From NCBI GenBank assembly GCA_916613615.1, contig OU744731.1:38408482-38472481 (forward strand): a DNA stretch of 64,000 nucleotides, given 5' to 3'. Each line of letters begins with the position of its first letter. Position 1 is the first letter of the stretch. This document shows, one piece after another, positions 34,810 to 47,627 of this stretch. The notes beneath the pieces were generated by a model. The model worked only from the letters and a program-made list of their open reading frames with translations, searched no databases and was not told the origin of the DNA. Source of the stretch: Steromphala cineraria (Eukaryota > Mollusca > Gastropoda > Trochida > Trochidae). Position numbers and translations under genes: made by a program.

Positions 34810-37800
34810 TGCTCCTGGCCCCAAATTCATAAATTATTCAAAATTGAGATCTTTCTCGTCTTTATGATGGGACAAGGTTTTGGCTAGTGACATCATTGTT
34901 AAATAATGTTGCATTCAATTGCCAACAGAAACAAAGTCCTTACATTTCAATTCCTTGAAACAGGGTTGATACCAATCAGATTGAATATTTCTTATTCCTT
35001 AATTGACTTGTGATGTACTGTTTTCCATATTCAGCTTGTTCGAGAGAATGTTTTTATCTCAATACATAGTAAAATGAAAGGCCTTTGCCATATTAATTCA
35101 ACATAAAGTTCAGCTAAACACCACTTAGTTGTAAAGAGTACATATTCTAAATGTTATAAATATGTTATATTAACTAATGATATGTTGTATTCCCAAGGTG
35201 TAGAATTTTCATTTGGTTGACTCATAAACTCAAGTAGATTTCGTTATTTATCACTTCCTGCTAGGAGAAAATTGTTCCAATTTCATGCAGAATTTGAGAC
35301 AGTGACATTTGACAATATCTGTACTAAGTGACTGGTAATGTTGCCAAAATAGGTCAGTAGTTGAAGTGAAAGTAGTACACGCTGGGGTGGCTTAAATCAC
35401 TGTTGTTTTTTTTGTTTATATTGATATTGATTTCCTTTTGAGATTAAGATAAGATATTTCAAAGGGGTTAAGAAGTGCTACCTGTTTCTATACTTGCAAG
35501 TAGGGTTTTAGATTTTATATTTGCTATATGTGACAAAGTCGTTGAATATTGAGGGCTGTGGAGCGATATTAAATTTCTTAGCCATTTTAATAATTTTGCC
35601 ATACACAGTGTTTGACCAGAAAGCACATTATTTCAACCATGTTTTATAGAATTGTGTCAAATTCTGCTTTTTGCCGACAAAATCAATTATATTTTGTATC
35701 TTTTTTAAACTAAGGTTGATACAAAAATGTCATCTTTCCATAAATATTCTTCTATTCTCCATTGCTTATTTTTGGATGATTATATATCATCTTACATCAA
35801 AATAAACATAATATTATTTTTCCCAAACCAACAAGACATATTTTTAGCTGCTTGACAATCATATCACTTCTTTACCTAATCAACCTTTACATCAAGTAAG
35901 GAAAATAAGAAATTGAAATGTATTCATGTAATTTCATGCAAATAATATTTTTTTGTATGTATAAAAAATGTAAAAAAAAACCCCAGTATTATGGGCCAAT
36001 GGCCTTTTACTGCATAAAATGTCTGTCTGTCTGTCTTTGCCTAATGAAACATCCTCAATCAGTGAACATGCAGACTCTCAGTCTATCAAAGATCTGAGAT
36101 CAGTTATCTACAAACCAATACCGGTACTTTAACTACAGAGAGGCCCACTTCATGTTACAGCTTTAGGGAACAAATCAATTGATTTTTGCCATGTTAGTCG
36201 CTTATGTGTTGGTAAAAGCCTGTAATTACATCAAGAAGGATGGTGTGGCTCTTGTTGACATTAACCCCCTTGCGTCCAAGTCATTAATATGGGTTTTAAT
36301 TTTGTCATTTATCGTGTCCTTTAGACCTAGTCAGTGCTGCAAATGGTTTTATAAAAACTTTAACTTACATGTGGTTACTGATTTTGTTTAGTAAATGCAG
36401 TTGACAGGTTTAATAGTTTTTGGGTACAGTGACCTTGTTTCAATCTTAACTGCAACATGGTTAAAGAATATGGATTTTTCTAAATAAATGAATTTTCAGC
36501 TGAAAGCTGATGTTGGTTGACCAATTTCATTTTAACCCTTCATTTATATAATTCTCATTGGCTTGAGTCAGAGACTTGTACTCAAGTTGATTTTGCAAAA
36601 TTGATTTGACCCTTTTCCAATTTTGATAGTTGTTATATTTGTATACTGCCAAGGAAGTTGAGAAGCAAGCACAGGAGTTGTCAAGATCAGACATCAAGGC
36701 AAATCATAATCTATCCTTCTATGTTTCAGATTTTTTTCCCTGCTTATTCAAATCAATTGATAAACACCAGAATTATGATTATAAAGCTTTACTTACTGCA
36801 TATGTCACAAGATTTGAGCCTCAGGAATAAGATCTGATGACTTACAGCTAGATAAGTACATCTGTGTTAAAAGGGTTAATATGTTAGCAACTGATTTCTA
36901 CATTTGGGTTTCGTCTGTCAGTGGCTGGTGAAGGTTGTGAATTGTCTAAATGTCAATGTAATTATCTGGTCAATCTATCATCGCTGTTGTCTCTAGCAGA
37001 ATTCAGGTCGTAAACACTGTCAATATCGACCCTACAGGGAATAAAATTTGACCCTTTACATACAGCAGTTAATTATTTAATGTTACTTTCCTTGCAGTTA
37101 TAAGACAAGAGCGTTTCGCCACATCAGTGTTATATTATCTGTGAAAATGTTACAATACCCTGATATCTATAACACAATATGCCTCCTATCTCCTATATAG
37201 CTTGTAATACCGGTACTTGGTTATATTTTTTTTCAGCCCATCAAGAAAGTAAAAAACAATTTCTTGAATTCCCCTGTCCTTTCTCTTAGGTAGAAAATAT
37301 CATACTCATTAAAACTTGAATGAGTTCTTTTGATTATTAAAACTACAATTAAGATAAAACAATAAATATTAATGTAAACGGAACATAGAACACATTAATT
37401 TATTTTTATCAAAAGGAATCTTTCCTTATTCAGTGACAATGTATTAGAAACAGTACTCATACATAAAATGCCCAAAATCTCAACAGTGTTTGAATTACCT
37501 CCCTTTGTACATATGCTCAGTCTCAAAGCATCTCAGGTTTAGTCGGCTAGATTCGTGTGTAGCTATTGGCTATTGTACTATTGGCTGTTTTTATTGACAG
37601 CTTGTTTCTCACACATCTACATCCTATGAATTTGTGAAATGACAAAATTATTGAAAAATTAAATGAACCATTTATAATTTTATAAAAAAACATGTGAATT
37701 TTTTTGTATAAGCTTTGTTCTCATTTTGACATGTGACAAAATGTTTTTTGTAGCTTCCTCAATAGAAACCTCTATTTTAGTGCTTGTCTTTTTGTTTTAT

Positions 37801-38338
37801 GTTTTTAAGAAAAAACCTCAGTGTCTTCTAAACTTTCATTTTACCTGATTAGTCTGATGCTATTGATGTTCATCACATGATACCATTTGTGATTAACCCT
37901 AAATCTAACTTCCCCACCCTGAAGTAAATACTCCCACAGCGATAAAGAAAGACCTCTTTGACAATGGGGCATTCTCGAGCTTTTCAGTAATTTTATCTCT
38001 TATGAATCGGGCGAAGTTCTTATATCAATCGTTAACTTCAAAATTCTAATGAGCCATCCTTTCATCAAATGTGCAAAATTGACGACCCCTGCCTTTCCCA
38101 ACGACTGCTCCCTTTTCTTCTTTTCCTATTAGATCTAGTTTTACACCCGGATTGCAGTTTAGTATATTTTGTACTGAACATAACCTATAGAAAAGCAAGT
38201 CTTCAACTTCAATAAACTTTTTGTCCTGGGCTCCTCTCTTATTTTAAATATTAAAATATTTCATAGTATTAATTCAGAGACGGAATATTAGTCTTTATTA
38301 CCAATATGGTTGAAAATAAGTAGTGACATATTTTCAAT
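34810..38338. other. AT-rich intronic stretch, no gene seen
   Basis: The frames at 36179-36391 and 36630-36830 lack splice signals or family resemblance. A (GTCT)n run is present at about 36020-36036, TACCGGTAC words at 36120 and 37208, and the TTACCTCCCTTTG word at 37495. Confidence 0.5.
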
Positions 38339-38961
38339 AAGAGCACTAGTGCACATATCACTTTGCCTAGCAACGATTGTTGTAGCGCGAGTTCCCGTAT
38401 TATTTCGCCTGTGACGTCATAACACCATTGTTCGTGACGTCACTGTAGCCGGCCTTCGCAAGGGGGGCCCGTTTCTTGGATATTTCTAAATGGTAAAACG
38501 GAATAGAAACGATAATTAAGAAATCATTACCCTCGGAAGTGTGTCATATGACTTTCACAACACTCGTGCAAATTTGTGTATAACCCTCGCTCTTGCTTGG
38601 ATAATACAAGGTAATAATCTCTATATATTAGACCAAACATATTCAGGGTAAAGGGTAATATGATATTTTTAAACCTTCAAAACCACATCAGAACCTCTTC
38701 ACAAGTGCTCATCTTCACCTATCTTCCAAATCTAAACCTACCCATTATCCCTCAACCCAGAACAAAACTCCCTGACACAGCTCTGTTTACAATCCACTCC
38801 CACAATGCACCAGCGTGTGAAATGCCGTCAAGCAAGCATGACGTAGACACAGAGAGGTGCAGGCTCATTGCTATGTAAATTATATACCCACGTATGTCAT
38901 TAAACCTACAAAATAACTATTTCCCCGGTTTGGTGTTATTTTTGAGTTTTCACTTGCAAAG
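38339..38961 (+). promoter_or_regulatory. CpG-rich promoter with RFX-like site and two full CRE palindromes
   Basis: The stretch is CpG-dense against AT-rich flanks. TTTGCCTAGCAAC at 38362-38374 resembles an RFX X-box. TGACGTCA occurs at 38412-38419 and again at 38435-38442, 23 bp apart, each a perfect CREB/ATF site. A further CRE-like TGACGTAG lies near 38840. A first coding exon follows at 38962. X-box plus CRE pairing is known from metazoan promoters; whether it functions here is inference. Confidence 0.5.
38412..38442. promoter_or_regulatory. Paired CRE sites (TGACGTCA x2)
   Basis: Two perfect palindromic cAMP response elements start 23 bp apart, about two helical turns, so bound factors would lie roughly on the same face. 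A CCATTGTT SOX-type word lies between them. Confidence 0.55.
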
Positions 38962-39027
38962 ATGACAGGGCAAAGAGATATACCCGCAATTTGGATAAAT
39001 GATATTGAAGTTTTCAGTGGCTGTGAG
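38962..39027 (+). CDS. Alternative first coding exon, 22 codons, unidentified protein
   Basis: The ATG at 38962 has an AAGATGAC context and follows an in-frame TAA at 38914-38916. The frame reads MTGQRDIPAIWINDIEV and then FSGCE, and ends in GAG before a GTAGGA donor, leaving phase 0. The exit phase matches the other first exons of the window. The upstream 600 bases carry CpG-rich promoter signals. The peptide is short, so coding status rests on start, stop, donor and context rather than on composition. A beta-strand-like IWINDIEVF stretch could begin a domain completed downstream, but I cannot name it. It could also be a chance frame in an untranslated first exon. Confidence 0.5.
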
Positions 39028-39360
39028 GTAGGAGTTATTGATCATCATTGATTTATAATTTTTTACGTAATGACTCTTTGTCTAGGTTAAGTTTTGTGTT
39101 TGTTGGAAATGTTTTGGTTTACTCCTTAAAAATCTTTTTGAGTTGATTTTGAAGAATAAATGCAGAGATAACATCAAAATTTCCTAAATTCACATTCAGA
39201 TACCCTAAGGGACAGGTGAACTGGAAAAAAATATAAGTTTTGACAACTATTTCACTTTTGGTCATTATCATTCCACGTAATGCCAATACTATGTTCTTGG
39301 ACTCTTTACTTTAAAATTCTTTGACAACCTTTTTTTTTAATTCAGTTCAAATCAAATTGT

Positions 39361-39600
39361 GTTGATTTATACCTGTACAAAAAATTCACACCTTGATTAC
39401 CTTACCTGTAATATAAGGTAACTCATTTTCACCTGCCACAAAGTTCATACAGTGTATCAAAAGACTGACCCTAAGGTTTATCCTTTACCTGTGGTTTATA
39501 TTTTACCTGCGGACACACCTTGATTGTTCTACCTGTGTTTGCATTACCTGTATTTCCTACCTGTATTTGCATTATGAGACCACAGGTAACATGATATACC
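39361..39600. repeat. Cluster of TACCTG/CAGGTA words downstream of the 38962 exon
   Basis: At least eight ACCTG words with T or C before them, and one ACAGGTAA, occur in about 230 bases, forming a degenerate repeat. They match the core of Snail/ZEB-type E-boxes and, on the other strand, splice donors. The rest of 39028-40080 holds no gene. Confidence 0.5.
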
Positions 39601-40082
39601 ACAGTTAGATGTCTGCAAACATGATGGCACGCTTGAGTGTCTCTGGTTACTGTTTGTCTTTAGAATCTGGCGACACAGGGTTGTGAAGGTCTTTCATAGA
39701 AGCTGGGGTTATTGTTCCGATAATCTGTTATATCTAACCTATGTACACATTGATGTCTAGTTCTTTTACATGGGTACAGAGTCAAAGGCAAGAAAGACAG
39801 TTTTAGTAACGATAGACAATATTTTAAGATAAGAAACAGGAAAAAGGATGAGCTGTTCGAAAGTTTAAAGATGAAAGGAAATATGGAAAGTTGTTTTATG
39901 TAAAGATGTTATGTATTTGCTATTTTTTTTATCAATCTCCTCCAAACTTTAATACTTTGGTAATTTTGGGGTTTTTTTTCAGAAAAATGATTTTTTTAAT
40001 ACATTGATAAGGAGTATTATCAGCAATAATGCATTGGCAACATTTGAAAATGTGATGTTTACTCATTTTCATTTGGGAGATA

Positions 40083-40158
40083 AGAATAAAGAAGTTGTTC
40101 ATCCATAACATTTTTTTGTCTTCTATTATACCGCCAACTTCTAACATACCACTCAAAC
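40083..40158 (+). mobile_element. Fragment of the GAAGTTG..CAACTTC retroelement-tail family
   Basis: GAATAAAGAAGTTGTTCATCCATA followed by CAACTTCTAACATACCACTCAAA matches 19391-19470 and 55529-55601. The GAAGTTG and CAACTTC words form an inverted pair. Confidence 0.6.
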
Positions 40159-40550
40159 AGTTTATTTTCATTTACCTGATAAAGGTAAAAAAAAAATACA
40201 AATGCTGAAAATAATATAAGTAAGTTGCTATCTATGAGATTAACCTTGTATTATTCACAAACTTCTAAACTTCTGTGAAGAAAGTTATTATCATAATGTA
40301 TTCTACACAATAAGATATGTACATTGACCCAAAGTGATTATATATACTTTATGAACACTTATGTATAATGAAATAGAAAGGCCAATACTATATTTCTATG
40401 ACCCCAAGCTGTTTCATGTATATTTGATAAGTAACATGCTGTTTACAGGCTTATTATGACTGTCACCCATTGTGGAAATGTCAACAACTTTATCCTATCA
40501 TTTCATGCTGGATTTGTTCAGAGTCAAGATCCTTAAATCTCAGATTTTAA

Positions 40551-40907
40551 AGGGGCAGTAGCACGTTTTTTGATAACTTTATATTTCAAAATTTTCACTG
40601 ATAATTGTAAGTTAATGTTAAATGTATTATATTGACAGTGTCAAAAATCTCATTAAACAAGTCAATCATCCATAGTCAGAGGACAAAATTTGAAGATTCA
40701 CATGAAATCCATTGGCGGCCATTTTTGTGTGAACACCTTTAATTCATTTTGAGTAAGAAAAAGGAATCGCATGGCTAAACTTTACAATATATATTTGAAT
40801 TATTACTGCTCCATTTAGTTTAAATACATTGTCTTTCAATTGGAACCATTAATTTTCATTTTCCTGACAACACCTTATACTCCCCTTAAAAACGTGCTAC
40901 TGCCCCT
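40551..40907 (-). mobile_element. TTAA-flanked MITE (AGGGGCAGTAGCACG family), copy C, complete, reversed
   Basis: This 357-bp element has TIRs AGGGGCAGTAGCACG and CGTGCTACTGCCCCT, with TTAA at 40547-40550 and 40908-40911. Its internal sequence is the reverse complement of copy B. The ATGGCCGCC word of copy B appears here as GGCGGCCAT. Confidence 0.88.
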
Positions 40908-40914
40908 TTAAGGT

Positions 40915-41805
40915 TAAGAAAGTTTACGACTTTTTATGGCGTCATCAGTTTTATGCTGGATTTCTTCACTGTGATGTACGTAAATCTAAGATTTCAAGGC
41001 TAGGAAAGTTTAATGCTTTTTACAGCATAGTTTCAAAGTTAATGGTGTATATTTTGTTTATTTGAATGAAATTTACATTGACATTGAAAAAATTGCTTGT
41101 GTTAATTGTTTAGGTGTAACATTCAAATCTGGTTGTAAAAGTATTACAGTTTTTATGAGAGTATTGCATTTCATTATGTGATTTTTGCAGAACAATCGCT
41201 ACATATAAGGATGAAATTGGTAATTTTATCTACAGATAGTGCTCTAGGAATTTCTGCTTCTGAAATACATGTATTTCAATTTCTATATACAAATCATTAA
41301 TCATATTTAATCATTCTAATTTTAGTTCAGTTTGCTAAATGAATAAAACTGGCTACCCAAGGAGTTTTCAAAAATAATTCTCTCACAAAATGAATAACTG
41401 ATTTTAGAGCTTAAAGACTTCATCTTACTCATTATTCTAATTCATGGGTGTAGTTCACTGTGACACCTACACTGATTCATGGGAGGATCCATGTTTTATC
41501 CTCTATTAAATTTACCAACCAAGCCCATATGTCAACCACATAAACCCCAGTTTCAGTTGTCACCTTCAAATCTACTGACTAGATACAGTACACACAGTAT
41601 TTACCCTTTCTTGTTGACAATAAAACATCTTTTTCAATTCTGGACAAATAGGTCATCTCCCCATTTGGTTTAAAATACATTTCAAACAAACCCTAAGCTC
41701 TAAATTTAAAATTTGCCGACTTAATGACAATCACTTTAGTGTTGGATGGAGGATCCAAATTGTGGTCTGATATTTTTACCACTTGGTAAAATACAACCCA
41801 GGGAT
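40915..41805. other. AT-rich stretch, no gene seen
   Basis: The frame at 41479-41673 is short, lacks splice context and resembles no family. Nothing else is supported. Confidence 0.5.
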
Positions 41806-41808
41806 GGG

Positions 41809-41972
41809 GAAAGGCAGGGGCCATGGGCCATTTTGCACATTAGGTGAAAAAATGGCCCATTGAAATTTAGAAATTTACTAATGACGTAAGGGCAATGGCA
41901 CGTTTGAAATTAAGAAAATTACTAAAAATCCTTAAAATGGCCAATTGCAAAAGGTTTCTTTCCCAATCCCTG
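41809..41972. mobile_element. hAT-like MITE with CAGGGATGGGGAAAG termini
   Basis: CAGGGATGGGGAAAG at 41809-41823 pairs with CTTTCCCAATCCCTG at 41958-41972 with one mismatch. CAGGG-type ends are common in hAT elements. CAACC words sit at both flanks, but an exact 8-bp target duplication is not clear. A partial relative of one end lies near 38050-38105. Confidence 0.6.
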
Positions 41973-42349
41973 CAACCCCTATTAAAGTCTTGTCATTATT
42001 ATCTTATGTTATTGTTTTATTTGGAACAAAAGTATCAGTTTTCATATCCAAAATATTAATTTGAATTCAGATTCACCAGGTATTGCGTATGTATCATTGT
42101 GGAAGTTCTAGATAAAACATTTTAAGCTTCTTTTGTACTGACACTATTGGATTCATTAGAATAAACAATTCTGTGTTGCCAAATTACAGTACTCAAAATC
42201 TGCTTGCACAGGGAGAAATCCCATTTGTTGTCCACTGACCAAAGTCTGTTAAAAATCCTTAATTATCAACCAGACTGACAATTGGCTTCCATTTTCCAAC
42301 AAATGTTACAGAAACTTTTTTCTAGGACACAGAGCCATCCCGCCATTAG

Positions 42350-42674
42350 CCATGCTCCAATAAGCGCCCCCCAAAGCGGTTTTTAATTATAGGTCTAATA
42401 ACCCCCCATGTACCAGCCGTACTAAAATTACAAATTCAACGTATTCACTTTGTTTCAAGAGAAATTAAGGATACAATAGCGGCAATATGTGTTATTTTCC
42501 ACTCAATAATGTGTTAGTATGTTTGAAGCGTCTGTATCAGTTATCAAAGACAATCTAAACACAGTTCCATTTGAGTAGTCTTTATTTTATGGTCGTCATT
42601 CACACAAATTTAGTCAGCGACCACCCAAGTCATTTTTTTAAGTGCCCTGGGCGCTTTTTACGTCGAATACGGTA
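42350..42674 (+). mobile_element. Longest copy of the GCGCTTATTAGG MITE family
   Basis: It starts near CCAATAAGCGCCCCCC and ends CGAATACGGTA. It matches 22120-22371 along most of its length, and its ends match those of 1803-1986. No coding capacity. The frame at 42571-42762 is a by-product. Confidence 0.7.
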
Positions 42675-42679
42675 TATAT

Positions 42680-45235
42680 TATTTAACCCATATGACCTCA
42701 TGGGTAGTATTCGAGGTCCTGCCTGTATTCAAGGAAATACAGTAGTTCTTACCAGGGTGTAACTCACTATACAGTTATCTCTCTAGCCAATGATCATCGA
42801 GGGGTCAGGGGTCACCCCCATTGAAGCCTCTTTGTAGTTCTCTTGTCCTTTTATCTGATACCGGTGGACAGTTACGATCCCTCGTTAACGTAGTGGATCC
42901 ATTAACTTTGTTAACAGTAGTGTCCGGAACGGTTGATGTTGATTTGTTTTTCTTATTCCATGAAAATGATAAAATCTTTGATGTTGGTGTTTTCTCACAT
43001 GGCTTGTTTTATTTGACTAATGAAGATATCTTAGATAGGGTGTGTTTGGTTTTATGAACTTTGAGTGACCAATTTGTTTTTCTTTCTGATTGGTACATGC
43101 TTTGGTTTAACTTTAGGATTTTTTTAGAATTTTATTCAAAGATCACATAATAAAAGCTTGCATCCTCACATTTTGAAATTTATTCACCATTTTTAAAAAT
43201 ATCTACAAGAAGCCTTTCATATTTAGATTTTAGATGTTGCTACGCATGATCTTAAACTTCATATGCATATCCTGTGCAAAACTTCTGTATAAGTTTTTAA
43301 GGATGATAGGCAAAGATCAAACTCTAAAAGAGTTGATTTTCAAGAATAGATTTTACATGAAATAAAAAAATGTGTTTGAAATATTTTAAGAATAAAAACT
43401 AAATAAATCTAAACAAATTCTTTGACAAAAACTCACTTTGTCTTAATTTTCAAATATTGTTAGTCATGTAATTCCACCTGAAGGAAATACTTGATGATAA
43501 ATCAAATATTTTCAAATTGCCTTTGCAAAACATCAAAACAGTCCTGTATGTTAAAACACCTCTGAAAAAAACAACAATTTCTCTGTACATTTGAAAGCTC
43601 AAAGTCACATTTTTACCCAAATTCCTTCAAAACCTGTCTCATTTGCAAATATCCCCATGCCAGCACCAAGAGCTAATCAAACAGTGAAATAGTTGGAGGG
43701 TTACAAAGCACTATAGATAAACTTGAGTCAATGCCCATGCAGGTAACGGCAAGAGACAAGCACTGTTTGTCTCATGTAATGGAGAATGGACCAGTGTTTA
43801 CATGTTGTGGGACCGTCCGCTTGTTTGACATATTACTCACGCCACTTTTCCTGTCTTGCTCATCACCTGTCTGTCTGCTGTTTACCTGCAGAATCTCGTT
43901 AAGCTACCTGTATCCTCTATCTGTCAGGTACCTCCTAGACTGTCTCAGGTGCTTTTATATTTATAAGTCTTGATATTGACAGCCGCAGGTTTCACCAAAA
44001 TGCATAGCCACACTAGCGTTCAGGCTTTCTGTCTGCTAAAATACTAACAGCCCAGATTTATGTGAAATGCTCTAGAAGGTGTCCTGAAACTCTATATCAC
44101 CTTACTATTTGGACATAAATTGGTAAATTTCTTCAAGTTATTTTGATGTTTACTAATATATCTTATTAACCTTGAATATCATTAAGCTACCCGTATCCTC
44201 TACAGTCACAAAGTGGAAGGGGAATAGGTTTATGCTCTCCCTTTCATCCTTGTGACAGTCTGTCCGTCCAAGTTGAAGGAGACAACTCTTCTCAGAAACT
44301 GCAAAAGATAAGATAACCAAATTAGCTGTGTGTCTACAGGGTATTAGTATCATGATAGAGTACGTAAATCATAAGCATGAATTTGGTTTAAATAGAGTTA
44401 TGGCCCTTGTTCTGTGACTCTTAGAAACGATTGGAGCTATTGAAAGTCGAGATCTTATGTGAACACTTAAATGAACATTGACTGAAGCTCCTTTCTTATC
44501 ATAGATAAAATATTAATCTTCTAGAACTATTTTTATAGAGACTCGATATTTGTTTAATAAATCTTGTTCAAAACATCCTTGGAATTATGATGTAATAGGT
44601 GACATATTTTTAAGACTGGTGTTGGAATAAATAGGATAATGATACTGTTATTATCATAAATTCATAATTAATTTTCTTTCATATTTCTGGCATAAAGTAT
44701 GATGCAGTACTGCTATAGACTTAACAAATGTTCCTACATTTCAATAACCTTGTTTTCAAGACCAAAATGTCAATGTGTCACCTCAAGTTCACGAAAGTAT
44801 GTTTCATTCTATTTTTCACCCGCTATTTGGATTTGTTCTCAATTTTATTAGATAACTTCAAGAGAGTTGTTTGTTACAGATTAGGAAAGTATATTTAAAT
44901 CTATGTCATTTGAGTTTTAAATTTACTTTAGCAGTTTGGTTTCCTAATTATGTGTCTATGAATAAAGTAAGTGAAATTTAAAGTTGTTGGACAAGATATA
45001 TATTTTTTTTTTTGTGTGCCTATATTTATTTGAAATAATAAGCACCAAAAGTTAGTGTTTTTATAAGGTATGTAAGGCTAGATTTTGATACAGAATTTGC
45101 TTTGCTGCATTGTTTTATGAAAAAGCAATATTTCTTAACTGATAACCAAATGACTACTAAATATTTCTTCTTTTTTTTAAATGCTCTGTGGTTATGTGTT
45201 AGACACAATGGCACAAGGGGAATGTTTACATTAGG
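42680..45235. other. AT-rich stretch, no gene; SINE fragment and ACCTG cluster inside
   Basis: The frames at 42821-43057 and 43731-43973 have no splice context or recognised family. 43862-43955 has clustered CACCTG, TACCTG and CAGGTA words. 43983-44070 is a fragment of the SINE body found at 7390 and 61573. Confidence 0.5.
43983..44070 (+). mobile_element. SINE body fragment
   Basis: GCAGGTTTCACCAAAATGCATAGCCACACTAG and ACTAACAGCCC match the 3' half of the copy at 7390-7575. Both ends are truncated. Confidence 0.65.
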
Positions 45236-45239
45236 GATG

Positions 45240-45612
45240 TTTCTGCAGTTTAGTAAAGTGACTGAAATATTCTCTATATATGGGATATTTCTGTATTTTT
45301 ATAAAGAGACAACTGCATATAGTTACTGAAATATTGTCTAGATTTGAGATTTTTCTGTAGTTTTGTAAAAAGACAACTGCAAAAGTATCTGAAATATTGT
45401 CTAGATTTGGAGTATTTCCGCAGTTTGGTACAATGTGACAACTGCATAAAGTAACTGAGATATTGTCTAGATTTGGGATTTTACTGCGGTTTTGTGAAGA
45501 GACAACTGCATTAACTAAAAAAATCCTAGAGTATGGATATTTCTGCAGTTTAGTAAAGAGACTCTATTTCACAGGGAACTAGGATATCGTCCGTTTAGAG
45601 ATATTCTGCAGT
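45240..45612. repeat. About 64-bp tandem repeat, six diverged copies
   Basis: CTGAAATATTGTCTAGATTTGG, TTTCTGCAGTTTTGTAAAGAGACAACTGCA units start at 45262, 45326, 45389 and 45455, with more diverged copies after. The array ends at the GC-rich element at 45615. Confidence 0.8.
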
Positions 45613-45614
45613 TA

Positions 45615-45865
45615 TCGGAGGCAATATCAGGTAACAAAGACAGCCGCACAAGGCCCTATTGATGCCTTTGATATCACATCAGCGCGGGCCAGACTGGCTT
45701 GGGTCTCCATTCACAAAGACAGAGTAGTCGCTGCTTTGTGGCGTCCGAGCGTTTTCTTTCGATGAATGAGTGTATTGTGCGAAATCTGAATGAATATTAT
45801 GGTCCCATGCTGATTTAGGCTAGATCAGGCTGACCGATCCATTAGGCTTTTTGATTCTGCCGGAA
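45615..45865. promoter_or_regulatory. GC- and CpG-rich island with SOX/TCF-type sites, candidate conserved element
   Basis: The composition changes sharply from the tandem repeats before it. AACAAAGACAG (45633), CCTTTGATATC (45665, TCF/LEF-like), CACAAAGACAGAG (45712) and CTTTGTG (45734) are HMG-box type words, and CGCGGGCC and GGCGTCCGAGCG give dense CpG. No frame is open for long. It looks like a regulatory element. Confidence 0.4.
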
Positions 45866-47627
45866 AATGGACAAAGTTTCTAATTTTGGATCCAAATAGT
45901 CATTTTTGTTCTGCTTGAAGAGTGATTCAATAGCTGGACATGTTTTTGATTACATAACACATTTATTTGTGGATTGAGTGCAAACTTTCATGGATTGAAA
46001 TAGTGCTTGATGTAACACTGGAGTTAGTAAAATCATCACTGATAAAATACGTCCCCGGGACAAAGGTAAAGTGAAGTGACATACTGTTTTATTGGAGGCC
46101 CTCTCTCTTTGATGTCGATGGCGATCAGTGGAAATTTCACGGCTATGGATCACAGGTTTACTTCAAACACTGACGCTAATGTTACGACATAAGCAAACAA
46201 ATAGAGCTTTTGACAATGTTTACCCTTGCTGAAAATCTTCTGTGATGTTACAAGCTTGATTTGAGCAATCTTCATGCTGCAGATGACAAGTAAGGATAAA
46301 TAAGAAAATCACAAAAGTCTTCATGGAAAATTTGATATGTTATATCAAGTGGCGTAATTATTAGATTTGCAAAGTCCTAACATAGAGCTCCAATCTAAGG
46401 TGGATTCAAGATTTTAAAGAGACACTTTGTGATCAGCCGCCTCAACCAAGGTGCTAATTGAAAACACTAGTAATCCATTGTCGTAGGTGAGAATCACCTG
46501 TATTATCCTACCTGTGGACAGACAGGTATGGAGGATTACCTGGTCGTTAACCTGCTAGCAAGTTGTGAGATGCAATCTCGTACTAGGATGTTCTGAAATC
46601 TCAGCGATGATCGACTCTGTGGAATATTGAGACTCTTCTTATACCTCCCTGTTGAATGACAAAAGTGTTCTTTGTTTGGGATCAGTGATATTCCATATTT
46701 GAGAAAGACAGTAGACAGAACATGCTGAAGGTGATAGCCAATGTTTGAAGTGTGTGATGCAAACTCTGTCTACAAGTCTAGCCAGCCCTCTTCTCTCATA
46801 GTTTATAGGGACAGACAGTGCAAACTACAGAGGAATGACTAGTTAGATTCAAGGTGATAAATAGATTATACTCCATGAGATGATGATGATGCAGATTTAT
46901 TAAGATTGACCAAATATTCAGGATTGATCCATTGTGCAGATTGTCATTTCTAAGAAGATAATCATATGCAGAGGTGAACTCTTGTCTCAATTGGACTCTG
47001 AGGCCAATTTCTGTGTGGACTATTTCATGCAGTGACAATCAGTATTCTAGGTGTCAGATGCATTGAATAGCAATCTGACCCTGATAGCCTGAACTACAGG
47101 CTGTTACTTTATGGAAAGTACTTACCATGTCATAGTGTTTAATACTTGTCTTCCATAAGCTGACATACAGTTTATATGCAAATTTTACAGACTAGCATTC
47201 AAGACCAAAAAATCATCTTTTGGACAGTTAAAAGATGAAGCAAGGATTATAATGCAGGTGAACTCTGATAATAAAGACAGACTGAACTCCAAGCTGTTAC
47301 TTTATAGAAAGTGACCATTTCACAGATTTCAATGAAAGTCTCCCCAAGCTGATAGACAGGTAATATGCAAATACTGACCACCATTCAAAGCCTAAAGTAA
47401 GAAATTGTGGACAATTTTGGTCTCAATAGACAGGGTCAGTGTAAGGTAAAGGTGAACCCAGAGACTACAGCCCGCTTAATGTACAGGGTGAATGGAGAAG
47501 AGGTAGCCATTCATATTCAAGCTGTTAGATGCAATCTATTCTCTAGCAAGCTATTGTGGACTCTGTCTCGTGTTGACTGAGGGACAGCTGAATGAGAGTG
47601 ACCATTAATATTCAGTAGGGCCACAAA

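Noticed and set aside
34550..34887. Poly-His, poly-Ile and poly-Asp frames
   Set aside because: Translations of the CAT/ATC microsatellite on both strands.
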